Below, piece by piece: positions 45,553 through 53,306 of a DNA stretch of 64,000 bases. Source of the DNA: Bacillota bacterium (GTDB lineage Bacteria; Bacillota; Bacilli; Paenibacillales; NBRC-103111). The position numbers were made by a program, and so were the translations under genes. Every line of letters begins with the position of its first letter. The first letter of the stretch is position 1. Under the pieces are notes generated by a model. It was not told the origin of the DNA. It worked only from the letters and a program-made list of their open reading frames with translations, and did no database searches. The stretch lies in NCBI GenBank assembly GCA_023388055.1, contig JAEWGW010000022.1, positions 62,001 to 126,000 of the forward strand, in the 5' to 3' direction.

Positions 45553-45583
45553 AACGATCCAGTCATTAGGTGATTGGATCGTT
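45553..45583. terminator. Terminator between GH120 gene and SUKH-like gene
   Basis: AACGATCCA and TGGATCGTT form a 9-bp stem with a 13-nt loop, followed by T. Lies between convergent genes. Confidence 0.7.
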
Positions 45584-45585
45584 TC

Positions 45586-46107
45586 CTACTTCGAATCGGC
45601 CATCATCCATGCCAGAAATTCGCCGAACGAATCGGCTATATGGTCAACTTCTTCAAATTCAGGCTCAAAGCCGCGCACAATAGCTCCACTGTCGGTTGTT
45701 AAGTCAATGGCATAAAAAGAATACCTATCCTTTACAGACATAACGATAGGCAAGTGATGATCCCACCAGGCTGTTATCTCTGACTGCCAAGCAGAATCAC
45801 CCTCCGCGGCCTCCAAACTAAGCATTTCAAATTCATTCCATTTGAAGGCGTCGCTCTCCAGGGGGCCATTGAAATCAGCCTCACAAATAAACCAGGTTTG
45901 CTCATCCGGTGAAACGCATCTTTTAACTGCATGTAGAAATGCCAAATAGTCCATTGGAAGTTCTTTATATCTGGAGGTCATGCTGCTGTTTAAATGCAGC
46001 ACAGGACCGGATTTACTCGTTATGTCCCAGCCCTTTTCCTTAGCCCAGGCCATAAATGCCCTTATGTGAGCTATTCCTTCTCCATGATTGATATCCAAGT
46101 TATCCAC
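45586..46107 (-). CDS. SMI1/KNR4 (SUKH)-family protein
   Basis: About 173 residues from GTG 46107, or 170 from TTG 46098, which has AGGTGG at better spacing; the start is uncertain. The C-terminal block (FYAIDLTTDSGAIVRG, then EFEEVDHIADSFGEFLAWM) is the SUKH signature. SUKH proteins are frequent immunity proteins against nuclease toxins; no toxin gene is beside it. Confidence 0.72.
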   Translation of the reverse strand: MDNLDINHGEGIAHIRAFMAWAKEKGWDITSKSGPVLHLNSSMTSRYKELPMDYLAFLHAVKRCVSPDEQTWFICEADFNGPLESDAFKWNEFEMLSLEAAEGDSAWQSEITAWWDHHLPIVMSVKDRYSFYAIDLTTDSGAIVRGFEPEFEEVDHIADSFGEFLAWMMADSK

Positions 46108-46223
46108 CTGCCCATCCGCGTAAGAAATGGAAATAATATTACCAGTATACCATCTGGGCAGGTCACTTACCTTGGTCCCTAAGAAATGGACAGAAACAAA
46201 TAAACAGACAAGGGAGAAGCAGG

Positions 46224-46787
46224 ATGAAAACCTTAATCCTAAATGGTTCAACGAGAAGAAATGGCGATACTGTAGCATTGATTACAGAACTAACCAAATA
46301 TCTTGATGGAGATACACAGGTCATTTCTTATTTTGATGATATTCATCCTTGTATGGATTGCAGATATTGCTGGAGCCATTCCGGCTGTGCGGTAAAGGAT
46401 AAAATGCAAGAGATTTATCCCTACGTAGAAGAATGCGATAATTTTGTAATTGCCTCACCCATTTGGTTCTCTGAATTGAGTGGCCCTTTGCTAAACCTTG
46501 CGAGTAGAATGCAGACATACTTTGCCGCCAGATTCTTCAGAAAAGAATCCAGCCAACTCAAGCATAAAAATGGAGTTTTGATGCTTGCAGGAGCAGAACC
46601 CGGCACCGAGAAAAAAGCAGTTTCTACGGCGCATACCATTTTCAAACATGTGAATGCGCTCCCTTGTGTAGCCTCCATATTTTCTCTGAAAACTGACAAC
46701 GTTCCCGCATCTCAAGATTCTACTGCTCTTTCAGAAATTCATGAGTTAGCGGCTCACCTTAATCGGCTTTATCTTCAAAAGTCTTAA
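46224..46787 (+). CDS. NADPH-dependent FMN reductase / iron-sulfur flavoprotein-like
   Basis: 187 residues. Flavodoxin-like N-terminus LILNGSTRRNGDT binds FMN phosphate. A cysteine cluster CMDCRYCWSHSGC (about residues 43-55) is like that of iron-sulfur flavoproteins, which carry a 4Fe-4S site, and SPIWFSELSGPLLNLASRM is the usual flavin-binding segment. Likely a cytoplasmic reductase of quinones or nitro compounds. Confidence 0.83.
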   Translation: MKTLILNGSTRRNGDTVALITELTKYLDGDTQVISYFDDIHPCMDCRYCWSHSGCAVKDKMQEIYPYVEECDNFVIASPIWFSELSGPLLNLASRMQTYFAARFFRKESSQLKHKNGVLMLAGAEPGTEKKAVSTAHTIFKHVNALPCVASIFSLKTDNVPASQDSTALSEIHELAAHLNRLYLQKS

Positions 46788-46792
46788 TTCTC

Positions 46793-46950
46793 TCATATCA
46801 TGCTTCTATAAGTCTGAAGCTCCGCCCTGAATATTTTAACGACCTTTTCACCTGTTTCTTCCAATGCAGCCTCATTGTAATTGCAGACCATAACTGCCGA
46901 CAGCTCCTTAAAGTCGCTTTCGCCTTTGGAACGGCAGTTTTTCAAAATGA
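46793..46950 (-). other. Possible 3' gene remnant
   Basis: The minus-strand frame encodes about 50 plausible residues (SDFKELSAVMVCNYNEAALE and onward) to a stop at 46793, but has no start codon with a ribosome site and no recognisable family. It may be the tail of a decayed gene. Confidence 0.25.
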
Positions 46951-46958
46951 GCCAAAGC

Positions 46959-47342
46959 TTATAGTTTAGTAAAAACTTGAAACGATGACACCGCGGCTGC
47001 TGATAGAACGAGCAAAACAGATATGGCGCTGATGAATTTCGGTTCCTTATACGGAAGAAATATAAAACTGATTGCCAGCCATCCAACAACAGCTACGAGG
47101 GTAAGGATAACGGCAGGCCATTGGCCCAGCAGCTGCGGAGCTTTTAGAGCCAGAATCAGACCGAATATGCCAACAATCATTTGCCCGAATGAAAATGCCG
47201 TATTCATCCCATAATAAAAGGTTGTCTCCGTGCTGGGAACCCGTACACCCCGCACATACTGGGAAACCACATCAATGATAAAATGCAATAAACCTGTAGC
47301 AATAATCCAGCCATAAGCAACATACCACAAGATCGTACTCAT
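46959..47342 (-). CDS. Four-helix integral membrane protein of unknown function
   Basis: 127 residues, four membrane segments (GWIIATGLLHFIIDVV, MIVGIFGLILAL, VILTLVAVVGWLAI, ISVLLVLSAAAV), similar in layout to small DoxX-like proteins. It lies 27 bp downstream of the NAD-dependent reductase gene on the same strand and is probably co-transcribed from its MerR-type promoter. Confidence 0.72.
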   Translation of the reverse strand: MSTILWYVAYGWIIATGLLHFIIDVVSQYVRGVRVPSTETTFYYGMNTAFSFGQMIVGIFGLILALKAPQLLGQWPAVILTLVAVVGWLAISFIFLPYKEPKFISAISVLLVLSAAAVSSFQVFTKL

Positions 47343-47369
47343 AGTTTCAATTCCCCCAAAAGTATGATT

Positions 47370-48401
47370 TTACTTCATCATTCCAAACTTTATCATGCTA
47401 TTAATCGAAGCAAGAATGGCTTCTTCGTTAGTGGCAATTGCCTTCCAGCCCAACAGTTCCTTGGCCTTCGCATTGCTCACATTACGATTCATTCTTAACA
47501 ATAAGGCAGCCTCCTTTGCTTGATGATTAAATAAGGACGCTAATTTAATAACCCCATCAGGTACTCTTTTGGCAGATACCTTCTTCGCAAGGTCAGGATA
47601 TTGGCTTATTAGCAATGCCGCAATTTCGGGGAAGGTGATTTGACCTTCTGCCGATGCAATAAAGCGTTGGCCCTTCGCATTAGGATTCTCCATGGCACGC
47701 ATGTGTAAATCTGCGACATCCCGAACATCAACAACATTTAAAGAAATATTGGGAACAGCCTTCATCGAGCCGTCCAGTAAGTGTTTAAGAAGTCCGAAGC
47801 TGCCGGAGACATGAGCACTTAAGGCCGGCCCCAGGATCGCAACAGGATTAATCGTAGCCAATTCTAAGTCCCTGCCTTCTTTCTCAATAAAATCCCACGC
47901 AGCGCGTTCTGCCAGCAATTTTGATTTTTCGTAAACGGATAAGCCGGGTTCCTTGGCGTCTGTCCAATCCGCCTCTGTTGTAGCCGTACTCGACTTTCTA
48001 TTGCTGAATCCAACAGCGCCAAAATTGGATGTCATAACAATGCGCTTTACACCTGCGGCCCGAGCAGCTTTAAGTACACGAACAATGCCGTCAACAGCAG
48101 GGCGTATCGCTTCTTTATCGTCTTTTGGTTTTGTAAGAAAGACAGGTGAAGCTACGCTTAAGACGTAATCACAATCTTTTGTGGCTACATCCCAGTTGTC
48201 GTCCTTTAGTAAATCTGCCTCTACAAATGCCAGATGGTCAAACGAAGTAATTCCGTTGGATTTTAGGGTATCAATGACTTTGTCTTTACTGCTTAGCGAA
48301 CGAAGAGTGGTTTTTACGTTATAGTTTTTTTGCATTAATTGAAAAATCACTTGCAATCCAACAAATCCATTGCCTCCTGTTACCAAAACCGTTTTTGCCA
48401 T
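47370..48401 (-). CDS. NAD(P)-dependent extended-SDR reductase
   Basis: 343 residues. VLVTGGNGFVGLQV cofactor motif, DYVLSVASPVF, MTSNFGAVGF, and catalytic YEKSK. Layout matches the dihydroflavonol-4-reductase/aldehyde-reductase-like family. Its promoter has a 19-bp spacer and partial palindrome in front of a divergent MerR gene. Confidence 0.9.
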   Translation of the reverse strand: MAKTVLVTGGNGFVGLQVIFQLMQKNYNVKTTLRSLSSKDKVIDTLKSNGITSFDHLAFVEADLLKDDNWDVATKDCDYVLSVASPVFLTKPKDDKEAIRPAVDGIVRVLKAARAAGVKRIVMTSNFGAVGFSNRKSSTATTEADWTDAKEPGLSVYEKSKLLAERAAWDFIEKEGRDLELATINPVAILGPALSAHVSGSFGLLKHLLDGSMKAVPNISLNVVDVRDVADLHMRAMENPNAKGQRFIASAEGQITFPEIAALLISQYPDLAKKVSAKRVPDGVIKLASLFNHQAKEAALLLRMNRNVSNAKAKELLGWKAIATNEEAILASINSMIKFGMMK

Positions 48402-48465
48402 ATTTCATCCCTCCAATAAAGTGTTTATTTACTACTCGAAAAGTAACCTCATTTGATTTATACTC

Positions 48466-48496
48466 ATCCTAATACCTAGAGCTATATCGAGGTCAA
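48466..48496 (-). promoter_or_regulatory. MerR-type promoter of the SDR reductase gene
   Basis: Minus strand: -35 TTGACC, 19-bp spacer holding the imperfect palindrome CCTCGATATAGCTCTAGG, -10 TAGGAT. The MerR gene starts 35 bp away in the other direction. Confidence 0.65.
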
Positions 48497-48530
48497 GACT
48501 TTTCCATTCATCGTAAGGGGGATTTTTAAT

Positions 48531-48971
48531 TTGACGTATTCCATAAAAGATGTCTCGAATATCTCAGGCTTCTCTATATTTACCATTCGGTTTTATGATA
48601 AAGAAGGACTTCTGCCGTTCGTCTCTAGAAACAAATCAGGGAAACGCGTGTTTACGGAATCAGATGTCGCTATGATTCGAACGATTAGCTGTTTAAAAAA
48701 CACGGGGATGCCAATTAAAGATATTAAAAAATATATCGATTATTGTATGGAGGGCGCAGAGAATATAGCTTTGCGATTGGAACTGCTTTTGGAACACCGT
48801 AAAGGTATTCTGGTCCATATACAGACACTCCATGAAAATCTCAAGGTCATAGATTCAAAAATTGAGATCTATTCTTCTCCCCGTGCCGTCGAAATCATAA
48901 ATGCACAACGAAGGTATGTGGAAGAAGAAAAACGAGAGAATTGCCTGCAAAACCCCTATGCCGAAATGTAA
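48531..48971 (+). CDS. MerR-family transcriptional regulator
   Basis: 146 residues from TTG 48531 (AAGGGGGA upstream). HTH YSIKDVSNISGFSIFTIRFYDKEG, then the wing and a dimerisation helix (RLELLLEHRKGILVHIQTLH). Short AdhR/YhdM-type architecture with no metal-binding cysteine loop. Divergent from its probable target, the SDR reductase. A strong terminator follows. Confidence 0.9.
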   Translation: MTYSIKDVSNISGFSIFTIRFYDKEGLLPFVSRNKSGKRVFTESDVAMIRTISCLKNTGMPIKDIKKYIDYCMEGAENIALRLELLLEHRKGILVHIQTLHENLKVIDSKIEIYSSPRAVEIINAQRRYVEEEKRENCLQNPYAEM

Positions 48972-48991
48972 CCTTAGTTACGGCAAGTTTT

Positions 48992-49017
48992 AGGGCCATC
49001 CTCTGTAGGATGGCCCT
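48992..49017. terminator. Terminator between convergent MerR and GNAT genes
   Basis: AGGGCCATCCT and AGGATGGCCCT form an 11-bp stem with a CTGT loop, followed by TCTTTTG on the plus strand. Confidence 0.85.
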
Positions 49018-49055
49018 TCTTTTGTTTTTACGTTCTTCAATGGATTGGTAGCTAA

Positions 49056-49532
49056 TCAGAGTTGTAACACAGTTATTGACTCATCGTTGAAAATTTCACC
49101 GTTATCACGGAAGCCAAAGCTTTCATAAAGTTTTTTAGCAGGAATGTTTTCCGGTTTATAAGGAATCCAACAATAATGTGCTGGTCCTGCTGGATAGGTA
49201 CGAATAAATTCCAAAATCTTTTCCATAGCCTCCCGACCATAGCCTCTGTTCTGGTATTGTTTGTCTATCATTAGTCGCAGGATACAGTAGTTGTCTTCTG
49301 CGATTGATGGTTCGTCGTAACCTGTGATTCCATACGTCAACATAACAAAACCTACCGGCCGCTCATCCGAGTAAATGATAAATGGAAATGGGTGTCCCCC
49401 ATTGGTTGCAAGGACATAGCACGAAGCTACGCTTGATAGATTGGACGCAACAAAGCGCCGTTGGTCTTCTGTAACTTCCAAATTAAACATGGCACGCCGG
49501 TTTTCCAGTGTGATCTTTCTGAGTGTAATCAT
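49056..49532 (-). CDS. GNAT-family N-acetyltransferase
   Basis: 158 residues. Acetyl-CoA-binding motif A: LRLMIDKQYQNRGYGREAM; C-terminal KKLYESFGF. Similar in layout to BltD/SpeG-type spermidine acetyltransferases. Divergent from the methyltransferase region. Confidence 0.88.
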   Translation of the reverse strand: MITLRKITLENRRAMFNLEVTEDQRRFVASNLSSVASCYVLATNGGHPFPFIIYSDERPVGFVMLTYGITGYDEPSIAEDNYCILRLMIDKQYQNRGYGREAMEKILEFIRTYPAGPAHYCWIPYKPENIPAKKLYESFGFRDNGEIFNDESITVLQL

Positions 49533-49685
49533 ATAGATCTTCTCCCATCATCCCAATTCTTACTGCGTTGCGGCCGCATGAATACCATACAATTTATTCT
49601 AAAAAAGGTATAGACTTATGTTCAATTTTTTTATAAGATATTATGTATCCGTGTCTTTTTTAGGGTTCTCCTTTTTATTAAAACT

Positions 49686-49707
49686 GCCCCCTTTCGAGGG
49701 GCTTTTT
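49686..49707 (+). terminator. Hairpin plus U-run in a divergent promoter region (possible attenuator)
   Basis: GCCCC and GGGGC pair around a 7-nt loop and are followed by TTTTT. It is oriented with the plus strand, yet no plus-strand gene ends here; it precedes a small ORF and a methyltransferase gene, which suggests a leader terminator. Confidence 0.5.
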
Positions 49708-49727
49708 CATTTTCAGGAGGAATGTAA

Positions 49728-49823
49728 TTGGGTCAGTTGACCAAGCTTTACCGGCAAAATATAATTGGGATAATTTCCGTGGTACAACTCATGTACGGAG
49801 GGGAAAAAACACATGTCTTTTAG
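49728..49823 (+). CDS. Small upstream ORF (leader peptide candidate)
   Basis: 31 codons from TTG 49728, 7 nt after a perfect AGGAGG; encodes MGQLTKLYRQNIIGIISVV followed by 12 more residues. Its stop overlaps the methyltransferase start by 11 nt. Together with the hairpin just upstream this resembles a translated leader that gates expression of the next gene. Not recognised as a family. Confidence 0.45.
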   Translation: MGQLTKLYRQNIIGIISVVQLMYGGEKTHVF

Positions 49824-50580
49824 TTATTATGGAGAATTATGTACAGAGGTCTATGACCATACTAAGAAAATTGGTCAATCCTTTGGCGGTGACATAGAAT
49901 ATTACCGTGATAGACTTAAGCATTGTAAGGGGCGTATCCTTGAAGCAATGGTCGGTTCTGGGCGGGTAATCATTCCGCTTCTCGAATCCGGTTTTCATGT
50001 GGATGGTGTTGACTATTCTCCTGAAATGTTGGCTTCTTGCCGTCAACGTTGTGAGGAACGAAGCTTAGTCGCCAATTTGTATGAATCCAATCTTCAAGAA
50101 CTTTCTTTGCCCGATCAATATGAAGCTATCATTATTCCAGGTGGTTCTTTCTTGTTAATTGAACAACGGGAGGAATCCTTACACGCGTTGAAGCGCCTTC
50201 ACCACCATCTTCAGCCAGGCGGGCGTCTAATTCTTGATCTTTTCCTGCCTGACAATAATTTTGATTGTGGTCAGGTTGGTGAAACGTCAACATTCAACTT
50301 ACCGAATGGAGACATCATCACAATGGAAAGCAAGCTTGTTGAGGCGGATTTATACAATCAATACAAGGTTTCATATCTAAAATACGAAAAATGGCGTAAC
50401 GGTATACTGATCCAGACTGAATTACAGCGTTTTGCACTACGTTGGTATGGTGTGGAAGAATTTAAGCTCGTTTTAGAAAGCATCGGCTTTTCGAATGTGG
50501 TTGTATCAGCTGATTTCGAATACGGCAAACCGCCAACAAATGGGAAGCAGAAATTTGTTTATGAAGCGACGCGGCAGTAA
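49813..50580 (+). CDS. Class I SAM-dependent methyltransferase
   Basis: 255 residues. Motif I ILEAMVGSGRVIIPLLESG, then VDGVDYSPEMLASCRQRC, and a LDLFLPDNNF motif. Type 11/25-like fold; substrate unknown. The start overlaps a short upstream ORF with its own ribosome site and a potential attenuator hairpin. Confidence 0.87.
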   Translation: MSFSYYGELCTEVYDHTKKIGQSFGGDIEYYRDRLKHCKGRILEAMVGSGRVIIPLLESGFHVDGVDYSPEMLASCRQRCEERSLVANLYESNLQELSLPDQYEAIIIPGGSFLLIEQREESLHALKRLHHHLQPGGRLILDLFLPDNNFDCGQVGETSTFNLPNGDIITMESKLVEADLYNQYKVSYLKYEKWRNGILIQTELQRFALRWYGVEEFKLVLESIGFSNVVVSADFEYGKPPTNGKQKFVYEATRQ

Positions 50581-50591
50581 ATTTATGAAAT

Positions 50592-50617
50592 CGAGGGAGC
50601 ACAAGAGTGTTCCCTCG
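50592..50617. terminator. Hairpin between convergent genes
   Basis: CGAGGGAGCAC and GTGTTCCCTCG make an 11-bp stem with one G-T pair and an AAGA loop. No U-run, so termination is uncertain. Confidence 0.45.
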
Positions 50618-50630
50618 GATAGAAGTGCTG

Positions 50631-51368
50631 TTATTCCAATTCCAAAATGGATTCTCCGCTAATAATAGTACCATTATTATGTCCTTCACAAATCTCTTTC
50701 ATTGTGCCTGGCTTGTCAAAATTAAATACATGCATGGGCAGATTGTAGTCTCTTGCTAAAATAAAAGCGGATTGATCCATGACCTTCAAGTTATGTTTTA
50801 AAACATCATTGTAGTGAAGAGACCTGTACTTTTTTGCCTCTTTGTTATACTTAGGGTCAGCATTGAGGACACCATCAACACCTTGCTTTGCAACTAACAG
50901 AGCTTCACAATTTACTTCGATCGCCCTTTGAACGGAGGGATAATCTGTTGTAACGTAGGGCTGCCCATTTCCTCCTGCAAAGATGACAATGTAGCCCTTT
51001 TCCAGATGGTGAACTGCCTTTAGTCTGATATATGGTTCAGCAACTGATGTAAGAGGTATTGCTGTCATGACACGAACTTCTTTGTTTGTTTTGGCTTTAA
51101 GAACCCCACGAAGCATTAAGCTGTTAATAACAGTCGCGAGTGTCCCGATGTTATCAGCCTCTGCTCTTTCTATTCCCCAGCTTTCCCCCATATTTCCCCG
51201 AAAAATATTACCGCCACCTATAACCAATGACACCTCGACTCCCAGGTTCACAACTGACAGAATTTCGTTGGCAATATGATCCAACCTTTCAGGCTCAAAT
51301 CCAAACTCGGTATTACCGGCTACTGCACCACCACTTAGCTTAATAAGAACTCTTTTGTACCTTGTCAA
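50631..51368 (-). CDS. UMP kinase (probable second copy)
   Basis: 245 residues from TTG 51368 (GGAGGTG, then CCAAG). Amino-acid-kinase fold: VLIKLSGGAVAG, VIGGGNIFRG, and VAKQGVDGVLNADP. Phosphorylates UMP to UDP if active. The housekeeping pyrH normally lies in the tsf-pyrH-frr cluster, far from wal genes, so this AT-rich copy is probably a paralogue. Its leader contains a hairpin with a U-run. Confidence 0.8.
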   Translation of the reverse strand: MTRYKRVLIKLSGGAVAGNTEFGFEPERLDHIANEILSVVNLGVEVSLVIGGGNIFRGNMGESWGIERAEADNIGTLATVINSLMLRGVLKAKTNKEVRVMTAIPLTSVAEPYIRLKAVHHLEKGYIVIFAGGNGQPYVTTDYPSVQRAIEVNCEALLVAKQGVDGVLNADPKYNKEAKKYRSLHYNDVLKHNLKVMDQSAFILARDYNLPMHVFNFDKPGTMKEICEGHNNGTIISGESILELE

Positions 51369-51389
51369 CTTGGACACCTCCGCGCAAAT

Positions 51390-51421
51390 AAAAAACACTA
51401 AAGCAATACATGCTCTAGTGT
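51390..51421 (-). terminator. Leader terminator/attenuator in front of the UMP kinase paralogue
   Basis: Minus strand: ACACTAGAGC and GCTTTAGTGT pair (one mismatch) with a 7-nt loop and then TTTTT, only 21 bp before the TTG start. The end of the upstream gene is at 51603, over 180 bp away, so it may be an attenuator rather than that gene's terminator. Confidence 0.55.
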
Positions 51422-51602
51422 CTTTATGGAACGAGAATATGAAATTGTAACAGCTGGCTGATTGTAAACCTTCCGTTTCCACCTCATATTCCCACCCACT
51501 TCCAGTAATTTTCATCAACTTATTTTATACCGCATGGAAGTAAACCGCAACTACGTAAGGGGTGGAATTTGTACAAGCCTATGCCCCAGCCCGTTCGCAG
51601 CC

Positions 51603-52571
51603 TTAGCTCTGAAGATAATTTCTCGCAAACTCTGCTGCGTATTCCTTCAATTTCGTTTTCCCCAGGATGGGGCGGTTTTTGTAATAATCCTCAAACACTT
51701 TCCCGGTCCGGCACGCCACACCCATCTCCACAATACCATGCGCCATTTGCTCATTTATGCCGCTTTTCAACAAGGTATTGGCGAGCATTTTATCTGAGAT
51801 TTTCCCATGTTTCAAATAGGGTTTGCCTATGGCTTCCCCTAATATCCGGGCGATTTCGTTGCAGGTAAGCTCCTCACTGGCTATATACCGAACGGTTCTG
51901 CCTTCAAAAGGCTTTTCCATTTCTTCCCCAATGGCAGCAGCAATATCTTCGGCAGCGACCAACAGGTATTGGACATCCCCTCCATAGTTGCCCAGAATCA
52001 TGCCTCTATGGCCCGCTAATAATCCTCCGATGCCATAATGCTGCAAAGCCAATAGTCCACCCAAAAATCCTTTGCTTGTAGATTTGATGACATCACCATA
52101 AGCCAATACATTGTGATAAAAACCCACCGGCCGCATAAATTTGATCGCCACGTCACTGGGTAATTGTCTCAATATCGTCTCGGCCATATTGTGGATTCTG
52201 AGAAAACCAATATCCTTGTCCGTGTGGGCACCGATACCGCTCAAGTGTACGACCTTTTTCACACCGGATTGCTCAACCGCTTGCTTATAAGCCGCCGCGA
52301 TTTCATTCACGGCCCTGTAGATATCATAGTTCTTATCCGTCAAATCAGCTGGGGGTTCCATCAGATAAACGATATCTGCTCCGGTGAAGGTCTTGAGAAG
52401 AAACGAATAATCCGAAACCAACCCAATAGCCGCCTTCGCTCCCAATGCCTCAATTTCTCCCTGCCTGTCTGCCTTACTGCTTATAACGGTAACCGAATGA
52501 CCCCTCTGAACGAGCATTTGAGTGAGCGGTTTACCGACATGCCCTAATGAGCCCGTCACGATAATGTTCAT
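51603..52571 (-). CDS. NmrA-like NAD(P)-binding protein
   Basis: 322 residues. Atypical SDR: MNIIVTGSLGHVGKPLTQML, ADIVYLMEPPADL and KKVVHLSGIGAH; no YxxxK pair stands out, as in NmrA/HSCARG redox sensors or quinone-reductase-like QOR2 proteins. Behind a 19-bp-spacer MerR-type promoter and divergent from a MerR gene. Confidence 0.87.
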   Translation of the reverse strand: MNIIVTGSLGHVGKPLTQMLVQRGHSVTVISSKADRQGEIEALGAKAAIGLVSDYSFLLKTFTGADIVYLMEPPADLTDKNYDIYRAVNEIAAAYKQAVEQSGVKKVVHLSGIGAHTDKDIGFLRIHNMAETILRQLPSDVAIKFMRPVGFYHNVLAYGDVIKSTSKGFLGGLLALQHYGIGGLLAGHRGMILGNYGGDVQYLLVAAEDIAAAIGEEMEKPFEGRTVRYIASEELTCNEIARILGEAIGKPYLKHGKISDKMLANTLLKSGINEQMAHGIVEMGVACRTGKVFEDYYKNRPILGKTKLKEYAAEFARNYLQS

Positions 52572-52619
52572 CTTGCCCCTCCTCCAGTTCCTGGACTATA
52601 GAATGACTTGAACAATAGA

Positions 52620-52650
52620 AGCATAAACGTTAGAGTCAACTATAAGTCAA
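52620..52650 (-). promoter_or_regulatory. MerR-type promoter of the NmrA-like gene
   Basis: Minus strand: -35 TTGACT, 19-bp spacer with the palindrome TTATAGTTGACTCTAA, -10 TATGCT. Adjacent MerR gene at 52672. Confidence 0.75.
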
Positions 52651-52671
52651 GCATGTTGGAGGAGCGGTTTC

Positions 52672-53067
52672 ATGAGAATCAAGGATTTATCCGAAAAAAC
52701 CGGGTTAACGGCCTACACCATTCGTTATTATGAGAAGGAAGGTTTGTTGGACCACCGGCATTTCCAACGGGATGAAAACAACTACCGCAACTACAATGAA
52801 AAGGCAATCGAACGCCTGAATTTTATCAGGATGTTCCAGAGTGTGGAGTGTTCCTTGGCTGATCTGAGGGATTACTTTCAAGAACGGGAGACCCCGAATT
52901 ATCAGGAGGCCATGAACTGGGTCCGTCAGAAGATCAATGAAATCGAGCGGAAGAAGGCGGAATACGATCAGATCATCGGGAAGCTGAATTGGATGCTGGA
53001 GTACAAGCTGGCCTTAGTGAATGACCCCGAAAGGGCGAAAGCGTTGTTGATTGAACATCCTCTTTAA
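52672..53067 (+). CDS. MerR-family transcriptional regulator
   Basis: 131 residues from ATG 52672, behind GGAGGAG. HTH IKDLSEKTGLTAYTIRYYEKEGLLD, wing YRNYNEKAIERLNFIRMF and dimerisation helix. AdhR/YhdM-like. Divergent from the NmrA-like gene. Between its stop and the retron's left boundary (53068-53200) I see no gene. Confidence 0.9.
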   Translation: MRIKDLSEKTGLTAYTIRYYEKEGLLDHRHFQRDENNYRNYNEKAIERLNFIRMFQSVECSLADLRDYFQERETPNYQEAMNWVRQKINEIERKKAEYDQIIGKLNWMLEYKLALVNDPERAKALLIEHPL

Positions 53068-53200
53068 TAAATCCAGATATTCATCCCTCCTTGGTGACCA
53101 TCCCAGACCAGCATAAAAGCAAGTGACAGAGAAACAACCGTTATGAAAGGGGATAACTGGTAAAGCACATGCATCTCCAAACTCTCTCAGTACCAAAAAT

Positions 53201-53226
53201 TTGCGTCACTTGTGGTACGGTTCCCC
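53201..53226 (-). repeat. rlmH-3'-end-like flank, left boundary of the retron island (att candidate)
   Basis: Minus strand: GGGGAACCGTACCACAAGTG and onward, reading GGG GAA CCG TAC CAC AAG TGA = GEPYHK stop. The real rlmH end at 56071-56097 encodes the same peptide with TAT, CAT and TAA. The similarity extends over about 31 bp, with five substitutions or indels. A duplicated rlmH tail is what insertion at the rlmH 3' end would leave. Confidence 0.7.
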
Positions 53227-53247
53227 GTATCATTTATAACGTAAAAA

Positions 53248-53279
53248 AATAGGCATCCTAAAACAAAAGGATGCCTATT
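53248..53279 (-). terminator. Terminator of the retron operon
   Basis: AATAGGCATCCT and AGGATGCCTATT form a perfect 12-bp stem; the minus strand continues TTTTTTAC. Lies 28 bp after the reverse transcriptase stop. Confidence 0.85.
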
Positions 53280-53306
53280 AACAAAAACTGTGGTAGTTTC
53301 TAAATT

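Noticed and set aside
53068..53200. GCAAGTGACAG at about 53130 as a third rlmH-like attachment site.
   Set aside because: Only a short stretch matches; the GEPYH coding part is absent.
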